Below are positions 42,553 to 53,425 of a stretch of 64,000 bases of DNA, piece by piece; position 1 is the first letter of the stretch, and the number at the start of each line of letters is the position of its first letter. The translations under genes and the position numbers were made by a program. Origin of the DNA: Sporosarcina sp. JAI121. GTDB lineage: Bacteria; Bacillota; Bacilli; Bacillales_A; Planococcaceae. The notes under the pieces are model-generated. The model was given only the letters and a program-made list of their open reading frames with translations, did not search any database and was not told the origin of the DNA. The stretch covers positions 1,255,136 through 1,319,135 of the forward strand of contig NZ_JACCCL010000001.1 of the NCBI RefSeq assembly GCF_013408665.1. Direction: 5' to 3'.

Positions 42553-42768
42553 ATTATAGGAACGACAGACATAAGCATTGATAATTATATTCCCCACGAA
42601 TTTACATTCACTCCTGCTATTTCACTATTTGTGACATGCGACACGGAAGTCGAAAATGATCGGCTTTTTGAACAGCTATCACAGGATGGACAAGTCCTAG
42701 AGCTTTCTCCAATACCGTTATGTGGGAAATTCGGTGTTTCACGGCAATTGAACTTTCCAAAGAAGTGA
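42553..42768 (+). pseudogene. Remnant of a PhnB-like VOC protein gene
   Basis: Read in this frame the stretch encodes FTPAISLFVTCDTEVENDRLFEQL, then SQDGQVLELSP and, at the end, KFGVSRQLNFPKK. PhnB-like VOC proteins have the same order: FTPSxSLFVxCDTEEEIDxLF, KLSxGGxVLMPL and a final RFGVSWQLN. The first half of the gene is missing, the segment between the last two blocks is shortened, and there is no ATG/GTG/TTG start (an in-frame TAA is followed by ATT-ATA after a GGAGAG site). I judge it a truncated, decayed gene. This rests on remembered family consensus. Confidence 0.75.
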
Positions 42769-42787
42769 TCTGAATCACTATAAACAA

Positions 42788-42832
42788 AGAAGCCTGCTTA
42801 AGTAGATCATCTACTTAAACAGGCTTCTTTTC
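42788..42832. terminator. Bidirectional terminator
   Basis: AAGCCTGCTTAAGTAG pairs with CTACTTAAACAGGCTT, with T-rich ends on both strands. It lies after the minus-strand stress gene and the plus-strand pseudogene. Confidence 0.9.
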
Positions 42833-42838
42833 ATACTA

Positions 42839-43759
42839 TTAAAATCGATTACGGTCGTTCAATGGATCATCATCTAATTCATTTCGCTCAAACCGATTCG
42901 TTTCCAATGAATCAATGATCGTTCCCTCTTGTTTATCTAGTACATCATCCGTCCGGTCGATATCCGCTTCTTCACGACGCACTCTTTCACTCACTGTTTC
43001 CGTATCATGGACCTCTCGCTTCCCAACGACGATTTCTTCACTGACGACAGGGCGTTTTGTCACTTCAACCCGTTCTTCCATGACAGGAATATGAATGTTT
43101 TCACCATCATCAAACACTTCCCCGGCAGCAGTCTCCTCCGTTACGGCGCGACGTTCAATATATACTTCCTCCCGGGTAACGGGCACTTCAACTGTTTGTA
43201 TATCTTCGACAACATGCTTTCTGACGTTCACTTCTCCCGCTTGATAGCGTTCTTTGTCGACATTGAGCTTCTCTTCATGTAATCGTAGACGTTCGACCCG
43301 TTCTGCATCCGTTTCCAACCCATTGCTGTTCATTGCTATATTTGTATTATCATAATCATCGACGACAAGATTTGAGCCGATGTTCAAATCTGTATAACCG
43401 GCTTGATAGTCCGTTCCTGGATAGAGTTCACCGTACTCGCGGTCGACATAAAGAAGAATTCCGCCAGCTTTGACTTCATTGAAATAACGGTTGGATTCTT
43501 CTTCAGTGAATCCCATATTAGTGAATGCGCCTTTGACGGGTTCATCTCCGCTAAGGAAAGCGATGAATTTGTCCATCCAATTACCTTCAGGTGACCGAAG
43601 ATCCACATCCGTTTCCCCTCGGACAATCAATAATGAATCCGCATCATTCGTCACAATATAAATATCATTATCAGAATATCCTTGTGCTTTTAACTCATCG
43701 ATCTTATTCAAAACCTCGGTCTCATTTTGGAATGTACCTACATATTTTTTGTCAGCCAT
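42839..43759 (-). CDS. General stress protein with YflT and YsnF/AvaK (DUF2382) domains
   Basis: Residues 1 to about 105 form a YflT-like (heat-induced stress) domain beginning YVGTFQNETEVLNKIDELKAQGY, with YIVTNDADSL. Residues about 165-275 form a YsnF/DUF2382 domain of charged beta-hairpin repeats (VPVTREEVYIERRAV, IPVMEERVEVTKRPVVSEEIVVGKREV). Such proteins are induced by sigma-B and desiccation or salt stress; the molecular role is unclear. AGGAGG precedes the ATG and a near-perfect sigma-B promoter lies 60 bases upstream. Confidence 0.88.
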   Translation of the reverse strand: MADKKYVGTFQNETEVLNKIDELKAQGYSDNDIYIVTNDADSLLIVRGETDVDLRSPEGNWMDKFIAFLSGDEPVKGAFTNMGFTEEESNRYFNEVKAGGILLYVDREYGELYPGTDYQAGYTDLNIGSNLVVDDYDNTNIAMNSNGLETDAERVERLRLHEEKLNVDKERYQAGEVNVRKHVVEDIQTVEVPVTREEVYIERRAVTEETAAGEVFDDGENIHIPVMEERVEVTKRPVVSEEIVVGKREVHDTETVSERVRREEADIDRTDDVLDKQEGTIIDSLETNRFERNELDDDPLNDRNRF

Positions 43760-43816
43760 ATCAATTTTCCTCCTAAGATTTTTATTGTTTTACTAGTGTT
43801 GGTGCTAGTATGTGAA

Positions 43817-43841
43817 ATACCCCGCTTACGAATAATAAAAC
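43817..43841 (-). promoter_or_regulatory. Sigma-B promoter of the YsnF-like gene
   Basis: On the minus strand GTTTTA (43841-43836) and GGGTAT (43822-43817) are 13 bases apart. Consensus is GTTTAA-N12-15-GGGTAT, so only one base differs. Confidence 0.8.
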
Positions 43842-44049
43842 CTACGTGTCGAATCACGAGGAAATATACATTTATTTCTGAAATATCCCCATAAACTAAA
43901 TATAATCGATTACACTAGTAAGAGGGGGAAGTTTTCTTGGACATGTTCTTATTTGGATGAATGATAGGCAAGTTGCCGAATTCTATTACTAAACAGAGCA
44001 GGTGGAAGACTTATCTCCGTTTCGATACTAGTGAAATAGGGGTGTAGAT

Positions 44050-45480
44050 TTGATTACTTTTATTGTGTCAATAGTTCTTCTGGTTGTGGGGTACTATACG
44101 TATGGTAAGGTCATTGAAAAGATATTTGGACCTGCCGAGTCTAGAAAAACACCTGCTTATGAAAATAATGACGGTGTAGACTTTGTGCCAATGAATAAAC
44201 ACAAAAACGCGCTTATTCAACTATTGAACATTGCTGGGACAGGACCGATATTCGGACCGATTATGGGTGCCCTATATGGTCCGGTCGCATTTTTATGGAT
44301 TGTTTTGGGATCCATTTTTGCAGGAGCTGTGCATGATTATTTAACAGGTATGATCTCTCTACGAAATAAAGGGGCGCATATTCCAGAACTAGCCGGAAAA
44401 TTTTTAGGTAAAGTATCTAAACATATTGTAAATGTTTTTGCTTTGTTGTTGCTGCTTTTAGTCGGAACCGTATTTGTTACGACGCCGGCATCGTTGCTAA
44501 ACATTTTACTTGATGGGAAAGTAGCTTTATGGATAATCATTTCCGTTATTTTTGCTTATTATTTCTTATCTACAATTCTTCCGATTGATAAAATAATTGG
44601 TAGATTGTATCCCTATTTCGGCGCCGTTCTTTTACTCGGTACACTCGGCGTTGGAGGAGCGTTACTGTTTTCTGGCTATACGATTCCAGAGTTGAGTCTC
44701 GAAAATATGCATCCGAATAATTTACCTATTTTCCCGATATTATTCTTTACAATTACATGTGGTGCGTTATCCGGTTTCCATGCGACACAATCACCGATTA
44801 TATCTAGAACGGTAGAAAAAGAGTCTCAAGGTCGTTACATATTTTACGGAATGATGATTGCTGAAGCGGTGATCGCAATGATCTGGGCAGCTGCATCGAT
44901 GAGTATGTTTGATGGGCTGACGTTAAATGAATTCATTAATTCAGGTACCCCTTCGGCTGTTGTGAATGAAGTGTCAATGACATTATTAGGGGCTATCGGA
45001 GGAACGATTGCAGTATTGGGTGCTATTGTACTTCCAATTACATCGGGAGATACAGCATTCAGGGCGGCGCGTACAATTATTGGTGATTATTTGAAGATTG
45101 ATCAGAAAAAATTAATGAGACGTTTACTGATCGCAATTCCTTTGTTCGCTATATCTGCCTTGCTAACACAAATTGACTTCAATATTCTGTGGAGATACTT
45201 TTCATGGGCGAACCAAGCTACCGCGGCTATAGCGTTATGGATTGCGACGATGTATTTATTTTTAAAAGGCAAGAACTACTTTGTATCATTAGTGCCTGCG
45301 CTGTTTATCACCTATATGGTATTTGTATATATATTAAATCAGAAGATAGGATTTAACTTAGATTTAAAAATATCATTTATTGTAGGGTTATTGTTAACCG
45401 CTATTTTAGTAGTGATGTTCTTTATAAAAGCCAGGAAGAACAAAGAGGATAAGATAGAAACGGATATGGTTGTCGATTGA
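44050..45480 (+). CDS. Carbon starvation protein A (CstA family)
   Basis: The 476-residue protein has about 13 membrane segments and the CstA hallmarks LNIAGTGPIFGPIMGALYGPVAFLWI, HDYLTGMISLRNKGAHIPELAG, GFHATQSPIISR and PITSGDTAFRAARTII. Family members import peptides or pyruvate under starvation. It is shorter than E. coli CstA/BtsT (about 700), matching the short Firmicute form. TTG start after AGGGGTG. I see no two-component system beside it. Confidence 0.92.
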   Translation: MITFIVSIVLLVVGYYTYGKVIEKIFGPAESRKTPAYENNDGVDFVPMNKHKNALIQLLNIAGTGPIFGPIMGALYGPVAFLWIVLGSIFAGAVHDYLTGMISLRNKGAHIPELAGKFLGKVSKHIVNVFALLLLLLVGTVFVTTPASLLNILLDGKVALWIIISVIFAYYFLSTILPIDKIIGRLYPYFGAVLLLGTLGVGGALLFSGYTIPELSLENMHPNNLPIFPILFFTITCGALSGFHATQSPIISRTVEKESQGRYIFYGMMIAEAVIAMIWAAASMSMFDGLTLNEFINSGTPSAVVNEVSMTLLGAIGGTIAVLGAIVLPITSGDTAFRAARTIIGDYLKIDQKKLMRRLLIAIPLFAISALLTQIDFNILWRYFSWANQATAAIALWIATMYLFLKGKNYFVSLVPALFITYMVFVYILNQKIGFNLDLKISFIVGLLLTAILVVMFFIKARKNKEDKIETDMVVD

Positions 45481-45521
45481 AAAAAGAGCAGTAAACCAAT
45501 ATGGTTTACTGCTCTTTTTGT
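45481..45521. terminator. Bidirectional terminator between cstA and the CynX-like gene
   Basis: AAAAAGAGCAGTAAACC pairs perfectly with GGTTTACTGCTCTTTTT around AATAT, giving T tracts on both strands. Confidence 0.92.
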
Positions 45522-45542
45522 ATGTTGGCCACCTGTATTCAA

Positions 45543-46763
45543 TTACTCAGAAGTAATGAAAGCATTTTTACCTGCTTTCATACCGGATAGGAACAGAATG
45601 ACGGATGAAACGAGTATAATCAGCATCGGTACTGTCCAACCGGAAGTGAAATCATGCAAGAAACCGAACAACACAGGTCCGATTGCAGCGAGCATATAGC
45701 CGAAAGACTGCGCCATGCCAGACATCTCCGTGGCTTCGTTCGGTGTACGAGTCCGTAATGTGAAAAACATCATCGCAAGCCCGAATGACGCACCTCCTGC
45801 AATTCCTATGATAATCATAAAAAATGGAGTGAAAGAAGTTGCGCCAGCAAAGATACCGCCGTAGCCCATAAGATAAAAAACGGTAACCGCGATAACAATC
45901 AACCGTTGATCTTTCACCTTTCCCGCAATAATTGGGATGATGAACGTTATCGGAAGCTGTGAAAATTGCAATAGGGAAAGCATCCATCCCGCGCTGTCCG
46001 CATCCAAGTCTTGCGCTTTTAACACTTCAGGCAACCATGCCGAAGTTGTATAGAAGATTAAGGATTGGAAACCCATAAAAAAGGTAATGCCCCATGCCAA
46101 TGGAGAACGCCATAAGGAAATAGATTGAGGTTTTTCAGACGATAATTCCGGTGTGTTTGCTAGTTTCTTATGTTTAAGTTGTGGCAGCCAGATCAGTAGT
46201 GCGATAAATGATAAAAGGGCCCAAATACCTAACGCACCTTCCCATCCTAATCGGGCTCCATGAGCAAGCGGCACACTGGCGCCGGCTGCTATGGATGCGG
46301 ATAAATTCATGGATACAGAATAAATGCCGGTCATGAGTCCCATTTGCAGTGGGAAATTTAGTTTTATCAAACCCGGCAATAAAACATTACCGAATGCAAT
46401 GGCAAGCCCCAGAAGAAAAGTACCGAGGAGCAAGTTGGATGTCGTACCCAACGAACGAATAATGATGCCCGACGTCAATAAAATGAGGGATCCGAATAAT
46501 GTCAGCTCCAACCCGAAGCGACGTGCAATTTTTGGAGCGAACGGTGAAATTAAGGCAAAGGCGAGCAAGGGGATAGTCGTCAGGAATCCCGCTAGCACAT
46601 TCGAAATTGCTAAACTGTCCCTGATGGAGGAGATTAAAGGTCCAACAGAGGTTAACGGTGCTCGAAGCGTAGATGCGATGAAAATGATTCCGAAAAGTAG
46701 AAACCAAGTCTGTCGTGAGAATTTCAATTTTTTGTTTGTGAGATTCGAATGTGAATTGGTCAA
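45543..46763 (-). CDS. MFS transporter, CynX/NimT type
   Basis: A 406-residue, 12-helix MFS protein. ASTLRAPLTSVGPLISSIRDSL is the characteristic opening of the CynX/NimT (cyanate/nitroimidazole) group, also seen in Bacillus YycB. LLGLAIAFGNVLLPGLIK and a late RTRTPNEATEMSGMAQSFGYMLAA are typical. The substrate is unknown. GGGGG lies seven bases before TTG 46763, a better start than ATG 46784. Confidence 0.87.
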   Translation of the reverse strand: MTNSHSNLTNKKLKFSRQTWFLLFGIIFIASTLRAPLTSVGPLISSIRDSLAISNVLAGFLTTIPLLAFALISPFAPKIARRFGLELTLFGSLILLTSGIIIRSLGTTSNLLLGTFLLGLAIAFGNVLLPGLIKLNFPLQMGLMTGIYSVSMNLSASIAAGASVPLAHGARLGWEGALGIWALLSFIALLIWLPQLKHKKLANTPELSSEKPQSISLWRSPLAWGITFFMGFQSLIFYTTSAWLPEVLKAQDLDADSAGWMLSLLQFSQLPITFIIPIIAGKVKDQRLIVIAVTVFYLMGYGGIFAGATSFTPFFMIIIGIAGGASFGLAMMFFTLRTRTPNEATEMSGMAQSFGYMLAAIGPVLFGFLHDFTSGWTVPMLIILVSSVILFLSGMKAGKNAFITSE

Positions 46764-46804
46764 GTTAAAGCCCCCGTAATCCATGTATGTTGAAATAAAG
46801 AATT

Positions 46805-46860
46805 CCTTTACATTCGCTTCGGCTACCCCAGATAAGGCGCCTACGCTAAGTTTATACTTG
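46805..46860 (-). repeat. Possible short copy of the GC-rich interspersed element
   Basis: Read on the minus strand this shows AGCGTAGGCGCCT and then GGGTAGCCGAAGCG close together. The copy at 51476-51590 has AGCGAAGGCGCCT and GGGTAGCCGAAGC further apart. It looks like the same element with its centre missing. Confidence 0.4.
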
Positions 46861-46965
46861 TATTCATATAGTCAGCATACAGTGTAGTTTTATAAAGGAT
46901 ATCACATTCAGCGTTTTAGGTATGTTCAGTGAATTGTATGAATCATTTTTTAATTTTTGATGTCG

Positions 46966-46993
46966 TTGAAATGTAAATTTAGCATGCTATACT
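46966..46993 (+). promoter_or_regulatory. Promoter of the xpt-pbuX operon
   Basis: TTGAAA (46966-46971) and TATACT (46988-46993), 16 bases apart, lie just before the guanine riboswitch. Confidence 0.6.
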
Positions 46994-47005
46994 AATAACA
47001 TTCTA

Positions 47006-47092
47006 ATAGCATTCGCTCATATAATCGCGGGGATATGGCCTGCAAGTTTCTACCGATTTGCCGTAAACAAATCGACTATGGGAAGCAACGGA
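47006..47092 (+). ncRNA. Guanine (purine) riboswitch
   Basis: CTCATATAATCGCGGGGATATGGCC, then GCAAGTTTCTACCG, the P3 arm and CGACTATGGG reproduce the purine aptamer, including both kissing loops. The base before UAUG is C (ACTATG), which specifies guanine/hypoxanthine rather than adenine. It controls xpt-pbuX transcription. Confidence 0.95.
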
Positions 47093-47145
47093 TTGAAAGG
47101 GTCGTACTCATTACATGGGTATGTCTCCTTTTCTTTTCCATTCGG

Positions 47146-49142
<1,997 letters not shown>

Positions 49143-49154
49143 TTATAAATGTAA

Positions 49155-49189
49155 TCAACCCGGTCCAAAAACATGGATCGGGTTTTTTT
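49155..49189 (+). terminator. Terminator of xpt-pbuX
   Basis: AACCCGGTCC pairs with GGATCGGGTT, followed by a T run. Confidence 0.9.
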
Positions 49190-49451
49190 ATATGGAATAT
49201 TCCTGCTGCTTGCTGAAACAGCCAATTTGTCGAATTTAGAAAGAGTAAATGTCGAAGAATTGTGGAATACTAAGACCGAAGTCGTTTTGAAAACTTAGTT
49301 TTTAATGCGATTCATTTACTTATTTCAATTCGTTTGCTAAACTCATTTAGTTGTATGACGTCAGACGACAAAATAGAGGTTTACATAGTGTGAATTGGCG
49401 TATTAGTACCAAAATTATAAATGGAAAAATTCCATTGAAGAGGTGTAGCTG
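49190..49451. other. Intergenic region upstream of nupC
   Basis: No gene. TTGT, then GACGTC, then ACAA at 49351-49371 forms a loose dyad reminiscent of GntR-family operators. I could not place a confident promoter. Confidence 0.35.
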
Positions 49452-50663
49452 TTGAATTTATTGTGGGGGCTTTTAGGGATAGTGATCGTGTTGGGAATTG
49501 CATTTCTTTTCTCCACTGGAAAGAAATCGATTAATTACCGAACTATCATCGTTGGTTTAATCATACAAGTGACGTTTGCATTCGTCGTCTTGAAGTGGGA
49601 GGCTGGAAGAGCTGGTTTAGTAGCGTTTTCCAGTCTGGTACAAAATGTCATTGACTATGCTGGTGAAGGGGTTGCATTTCTTTTCGGTCCGGCAGCGGAT
49701 GTTAAAGGATTCGGTTTTGTTTTTGCATTCCAAGTATTGACGATCATTATTTTCTTTTCATCCTTGATTTCTGTGTTGTATTATCTTGGTATTATGCAGA
49801 TGATCATCAGACTGATTGGAGGCGCATTATCGAAACTGCTTGGTACGAGTAAGGCGGAATCGGTGTCTGCGGCAGCGAATATATTCGTCGGACAAACGGA
49901 AGCTCCGCTTGTTATTCGACCTTTTTTGGCAAATATGACAAAGTCAGAGCTTTTTGCAGTTATGACAGGTGGTCTTGCGTCAGTTGCCGGTTCTGTTCTC
50001 GCAGGATACGCACTTTTAGGCGTTCCTCTTGAATATTTGATTGCGGCAAGCTTCATGGCTGCACCAGCAGGGTTAGTAATGGCGAAAATTTTTATACCGG
50101 AAACGGAAAAATCGGACATTACAACTTTTGACATGGAGAAAGACCAGGAATCAGTGAACGTGATTGATGCGGCGGCGCGTGGGGCAGGAGATGGTTTAAA
50201 ACTTGCCTTGAATGTCGGTGCAATGTTATTGGCGTTTATTGCATTAATCGCATTAATGAACGGCATGTTGGGTGGTCTCGGTAAAATATTCGGTTTTGAG
50301 TCGTTGACGGTTGAGGGAATACTTGGGGTATTATTTGCACCGCTTGCCTTTGCTATCGGCGTACCTTGGTCGGAGGCGGTTACGGCTGGAGGATTCATCG
50401 GTCAAAAGCTTGTGTTGAATGAGTTTGTCGCATATGCCTCATTCGCGCCGGAAATAGCTTCCCTCAGCCCTAAAACAGTCATTGTTGTAAGCTTTGCGCT
50501 TTGTGGCTTTGCGAACTTAAGTTCATTGGCGATTCTTCTTGGTGGATTGGGCTCTCTTGCACCAAGTCGCCGCCCTGACATTGCAAAACTTGGTATCCGT
50601 TCAGTTGCAGCAGGAATGTTAGCTTCGTTATTAAGTGCTGCAATTGCTGGGATGTTTATTTAA
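49452..50663 (+). CDS. nupC: NupC-type concentrative nucleoside transporter
   Basis: The 403-residue protein has the CNT family layout: an N-terminal three-helix part, then [44 protein letters not shown] with the conserved G(Q/N)TEAP nucleoside-site motif. Later come [26 protein letters not shown] and a final [20 protein letters not shown]. It imports nucleosides with a proton or sodium ion. TTG start, with AGAGGTG. Products could feed the deoB-pdp pathway at 55.5-58 kb. Confidence 0.95.
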   Translation: MNLLWGLLGIVIVLGIAFLFSTGKKSINYRTIIVGLIIQVTFAFVVLKWEAGRAGLVAFSSLVQNVIDYAGEGVAFLFGPAADVKGFGFVFAFQVLTIIIFFSSLISVLYYLGIMQMIIRLIGGALSKLLGTSKAESVSAAANIFVGQTEAPLVIRPFLANMTKSELFAVMTGGLASVAGSVLAGYALLGVPLEYLIAASFMAAPAGLVMAKIFIPETEKSDITTFDMEKDQESVNVIDAAARGAGDGLKLALNVGAMLLAFIALIALMNGMLGGLGKIFGFESLTVEGILGVLFAPLAFAIGVPWSEAVTAGGFIGQKLVLNEFVAYASFAPEIASLSPKTVIVVSFALCGFANLSSLAILLGGLGSLAPSRRPDIAKLGIRSVAAGMLASLLSAAIAGMFI

Positions 50664-50679
50664 AAGTAAAATTTTAGCC

Positions 50680-50724
50680 GCAAAAAGACTGGATGGCCAA
50701 TGGGTCATCCAGTCTTTTTGCGTA
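50680..50724 (+). terminator. Terminator of nupC
   Basis: GCAAAAAGACTGGATG pairs with CATCCAGTCTTTTTGC; the T tract is within the descending arm. Confidence 0.9.
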
Positions 50725-50755
50725 ACAGCTAATGATGCCATAGTTGATGCGTCTG

Positions 50756-51052
50756 TTATTCTTTCTTATCGTCAACGACACCATCGCCGTCATCGTCACC
50801 CTCTACATCCACATCTGTATCGGTTCCATCGTCAGTATCCACATCGACGTCTGTATCGGTTCCATCGTCAGTATCCACATCGACGTCTGTATCCGTGCCA
50901 TCATCTGGATTGACATCTTCTACGGGTTCGTTAACATCCACGTTGACATCATCTTCATCCCCGTCGCCGCACGCTGCGAGCATCCCGACTGACAGCAATG
51001 TTGCCGCTCCAAGTTTTAACCATTTCTTTTCTCCAGTAAGTTTCAAATTCAT
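50756..51052 (-). CDS. Acidic repeat lipoprotein
   Basis: The 98-residue protein has a signal peptide with lipobox LAAC and then an almost entirely Asp/Val/Thr/Gly tail. The tail contains a 12-residue repeat DGTDTDVDVDTD in two and a half copies. The Asp spacing recalls calcium-binding repeats, but no standard motif is met. GGAGGGG precedes the ATG. The repeats are encoded by a 36-base DNA tandem repeat, so copy number may vary between strains. Function unknown. Confidence 0.8.
   Translation of the reverse strand: MNLKLTGEKKWLKLGAATLLSVGMLAACGDGDEDDVNVDVNEPVEDVNPDDGTDTDVDVDTDDGTDTDVDVDTDDGTDTDVDVEGDDDGDGVVDDKKE
50805..50908. repeat. 36-base in-frame tandem repeat
   Basis: The unit TCCACATCGACGTCTGTATC followed by GGTTCCATCGTCAGTA occurs almost unchanged nearly three times inside the acidic lipoprotein gene. 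The nucleotide identity is higher than the amino acid repeat alone needs, which suggests recent expansion. Confidence 0.85.
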
Positions 51053-51310
51053 TTAAATCCCCTCCAAAAAGTTTGTATAAGTGATGCATGTCCTTGTTAT
51101 ACCCCGATTTAAATCTATTAATCATTTCATTCGTTTTTCGGATAGATTAATGGGGGTCAACTGAACTTCGATACAGCGGAATCATCAAGATTTTTGAAAG
51201 TGAAATTCTAGTTGATTAGGTATAGTTTATGACTTAATCAGAAAATCGAACAAAAGCATCCTTGAATAAACGAAAAAGAACGATCAACTGCATCACGATT
51301 AAAGGAGTAT
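51053..51310. other. Intergenic region, no gene seen
   Basis: AT-rich sequence between divergent transcription ends and the acidic lipoprotein promoter region. No ORF with a ribosome binding site or named RNA was found. Confidence 0.4.
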
Positions 51311-51352
51311 ATGAAAAGGAGCTAAAACCATGGCGGTTTTTAGCTCCTCTGT
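51310..51352 (-). terminator. Minus-strand terminator, probably of the aldo/keto reductase transcript
   Basis: On the minus strand AGGAGCTAAAAACC pairs with GGTTTTAGCTCCT, followed by TTTC. It lies 300 bases beyond the reductase stop, so the interspersed element at 51476-51590 would be in that transcript's 3' region. Confidence 0.65.
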
Positions 51353-51475
51353 TGTTTTACATGTTGAGGTAAAAATCACCTTCAATCACGCTTCATCTAA
51401 AGACCTTGGCAAGTTACTAGAATTGGGTTTATTCACCGGATTAAACTCGTATTTCAATATATCAAGGTAGAACCA

Positions 51476-51590
51476 GCGAAGGCGCCTCACAGTGTCAAGT
51501 TGCTATCACAATTCGAAAGACGTGAATTGTGTCAGAACTGGACACCGGGTAGCCGAAGCCATCCCCGAGCGCCGAAGCGCAGTATGAAAC
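51476..51590 (+). repeat. GC-rich interspersed element, copy 2
   Basis: AGCGAAGGCGCC at one end and GCGCCGAAGCGC at the other flank a centre with its own hairpin (CAATTCGAAAGACGTGAATTG). The ends match the element at 8516-8636 in inverted orientation. Confidence 0.6.
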
Positions 51591-51650
51591 AATTCATAAT
51601 TTCAATTTATACAGTTGGATGTTAGTACCGATTATAGAATTCCTATTCCA

Positions 51651-52553
51651 TTAAACACGGTGCTCTTTATAATTATGCATTTTCGCGATAGTCGCTAACT
51701 GAGTGATTTCTTCGACTGATGTTTTTTTCTCATAAGCTATAATAGAATCGAGCAACTGCTCGGTCGTGCGGGCACCGATAAGGGCAGAAGCGACCGTTTT
51801 ATCACGCAATACGAAAGCGATTGCCCCCGCATGCAAGTCGTCGGAATTTTCACTAAGCGCTTGAACGGTACGGTTCAATTCTCCTGCATCGTATTCGGCG
51901 AATCCATTCGCATTTGCAGCTCGTGCCAACCCTTCAGATGTCAAAAAACCTTTCGCGATCGTGCCACGGGTGATGACGGATGCACCGGCCTCGTAAATCA
52001 TGGAAAACCATTCTTCCGGTCTGCGGTCGAGCAGATTATATTGCATCATGACCGAAATTGCGGAGCTGCTAGCTAGGAATCGTTCAATGACAGTCGGACG
52101 TATCGACGAAATGCCATATTGACGGATGAGTCCTTCTATTTTTAAACTTTCAAATGCGTCAATCGTCTCATCCACATCGTCTTCCATCGTCCCTCCGTGG
52201 AGCTGATATAAATCTATATAATCTGTGTCAAGACGCCTCAGACTCTTTTTGACGGCATCCATAATGTGCGCTTTCGAAGAATCCCATGTCCAACCATCGC
52301 CGCCCGGGTTCATTTTATTGCCCGCTTTCGTCGCAAGGATAATATCATTCCGTTTCCCTTTCAGCGCAGCGCCTACAAGTTCCTCATTTCTACCGCCCGC
52401 ATATAAATCGGCTGTGTCGAAGAAATTGATGCCCGCGTGGATTGCGGCATCGATGATGTTTTTCGATTCGCCCAAATCATCCGGTAGTGACATGCAACCC
52501 AGTCCGATTTCAGAAACGTAAAGACCACTTTTACCTAACTCTCTTTTCTCCAT
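51651..52553 (-). CDS. Aldo/keto reductase (YqkF-like)
   Basis: The 300-residue TIM-barrel protein has the AKR signatures: FFDTADLYAGGRNEELVG with catalytic Asp and Tyr, ILATKAGNK with the catalytic Lys, YIDLYQLHGG with the His, and a late IGARTTEQLLDSI for NADPH binding. It reduces carbonyl compounds with NADPH. A GGGGGTG SD precedes the ATG. In Bacillus a related gene (yqkF) also lies beside nudF, so the neighbourhood is conserved. Confidence 0.92.
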   Translation of the reverse strand: MEKRELGKSGLYVSEIGLGCMSLPDDLGESKNIIDAAIHAGINFFDTADLYAGGRNEELVGAALKGKRNDIILATKAGNKMNPGGDGWTWDSSKAHIMDAVKKSLRRLDTDYIDLYQLHGGTMEDDVDETIDAFESLKIEGLIRQYGISSIRPTVIERFLASSSAISVMMQYNLLDRRPEEWFSMIYEAGASVITRGTIAKGFLTSEGLARAANANGFAEYDAGELNRTVQALSENSDDLHAGAIAFVLRDKTVASALIGARTTEQLLDSIIAYEKKTSVEEITQLATIAKMHNYKEHRV

Positions 52554-52634
52554 GAAAGCACCCCCTGTTTTGTTCTCGTCTAGGAAATTATAAAATCTCG
52601 TACTGTGGATAAGTTACTACACAGAGATTTCGCG

Positions 52635-52775
52635 TCTAGACTCCGGGCGCCAAATGCTCGGATCATAAGTCAGCCCGGCGAGGAAGGGTTGAACTGCATC
52701 CTTCCCGGGCAAAAACGCCGCGTCGCCGGTCCGTCTAATGCCTGTCGCATTTAGGCAGGCGCCCTACGCTTTTGT
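52635..52775 (+). repeat. GC-rich interspersed element, related copy 3
   Basis: A GC-rich block with GACTCCGGGCGCC at the left, CGGATCATAAGTCAGCC and GGTCCGTCTAATGCCTGTCGC in the centre, and GGCAGGCGCCCTACGCTTTTG at the right. Halves are complementary in several places, so the RNA would fold strongly. The right end resembles those of copies 1 and 2; the centre differs. I recall similar elements from intergenic regions of other Bacillales, without being able to verify it here. Confidence 0.6.
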
Positions 52776-52825
52776 TCATGGTACAATGACAGCATTGGAA
52801 ATTCTAGAAGAAAGGGTTGACTATT

Positions 52826-53371
52826 TTGAATAAATACGAAGAAAAAACCATTTCAGGTGAAACGTTATATGAAGGGAAAGTCATCACACTGCGGGTTGAG
52901 GAAGTGGAACTGCCCGATGGCAAGAAAGCCGCCCGTGAATTGATCAAACATCCGGGAGCGGTTTCAATCATTCCCATTACCAAGGATGGCAAGCTAGTCC
53001 TTGTTGAACAGTATAGGAAAGCGTTGGAACGCACGCTCATCGAAATTCCTGCGGGGAAAATTGATCCCGGGGAAAAACCTGAAGTGACCGCGGTCCGCGA
53101 ATTGGAAGAGGAAACTGGATACGGAGCCAACGAATTTACGTATATCCAGTCTTTTGCAACGTCGCCCGGTTTTGCGGACGAAATCATTCATATGTATCTG
53201 GCACAGGATCTTTATAAGATTGAAAATCCTGCTGCGGGAGATGAAGATGAATTCATCGGACTGTTGGAAGTGACGCTTGAAGAGGCGCAAGAAATGGTTG
53301 TGTCAGGAAAGATTTACGATGCAAAAACCGCATTCGCCGTACTCTATGCAAAAAACCTTTTAACGAAGTGA
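52826..53371 (+). CDS. nudF: ADP-ribose pyrophosphatase (Nudix)
   Basis: The 181-residue protein has the Nudix box G-x5-E-x7-REL-x-EE-x-G (GKIDPGEKPEVTAVRELEEETGYG), preceded by LVEQYRKALERTLIEIPAG and followed by SPGFADEIIHMYLA, both typical of ADP-ribose pyrophosphatases. It splits ADP-ribose to AMP and ribose-5-phosphate. TTG 52826 is nine bases after AAAGGG; TTG 52817 is too close to it. Position beside an AKR gene and fur matches Bacillus nudF. Confidence 0.93.
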   Translation: MNKYEEKTISGETLYEGKVITLRVEEVELPDGKKAARELIKHPGAVSIIPITKDGKLVLVEQYRKALERTLIEIPAGKIDPGEKPEVTAVRELEEETGYGANEFTYIQSFATSPGFADEIIHMYLAQDLYKIENPAAGDEDEFIGLLEVTLEEAQEMVVSGKIYDAKTAFAVLYAKNLLTK

Positions 53372-53425
53372 CCTAATTTGGAGCGGACAAGCATATGTTG
53401 AATAAACTATGCGGAGGTGCAGCCT

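Noticed and set aside
51330-51470. 46-codon ORF (ATG 51330 to TAG 51468-51470) with an AGGAG site
   Set aside because: Its SD and start lie inside the perfect hairpin that works as a minus-strand terminator (51310-51352), the peptide shows no motif, and the good spacing is a by-product of the AGGAGC stem.
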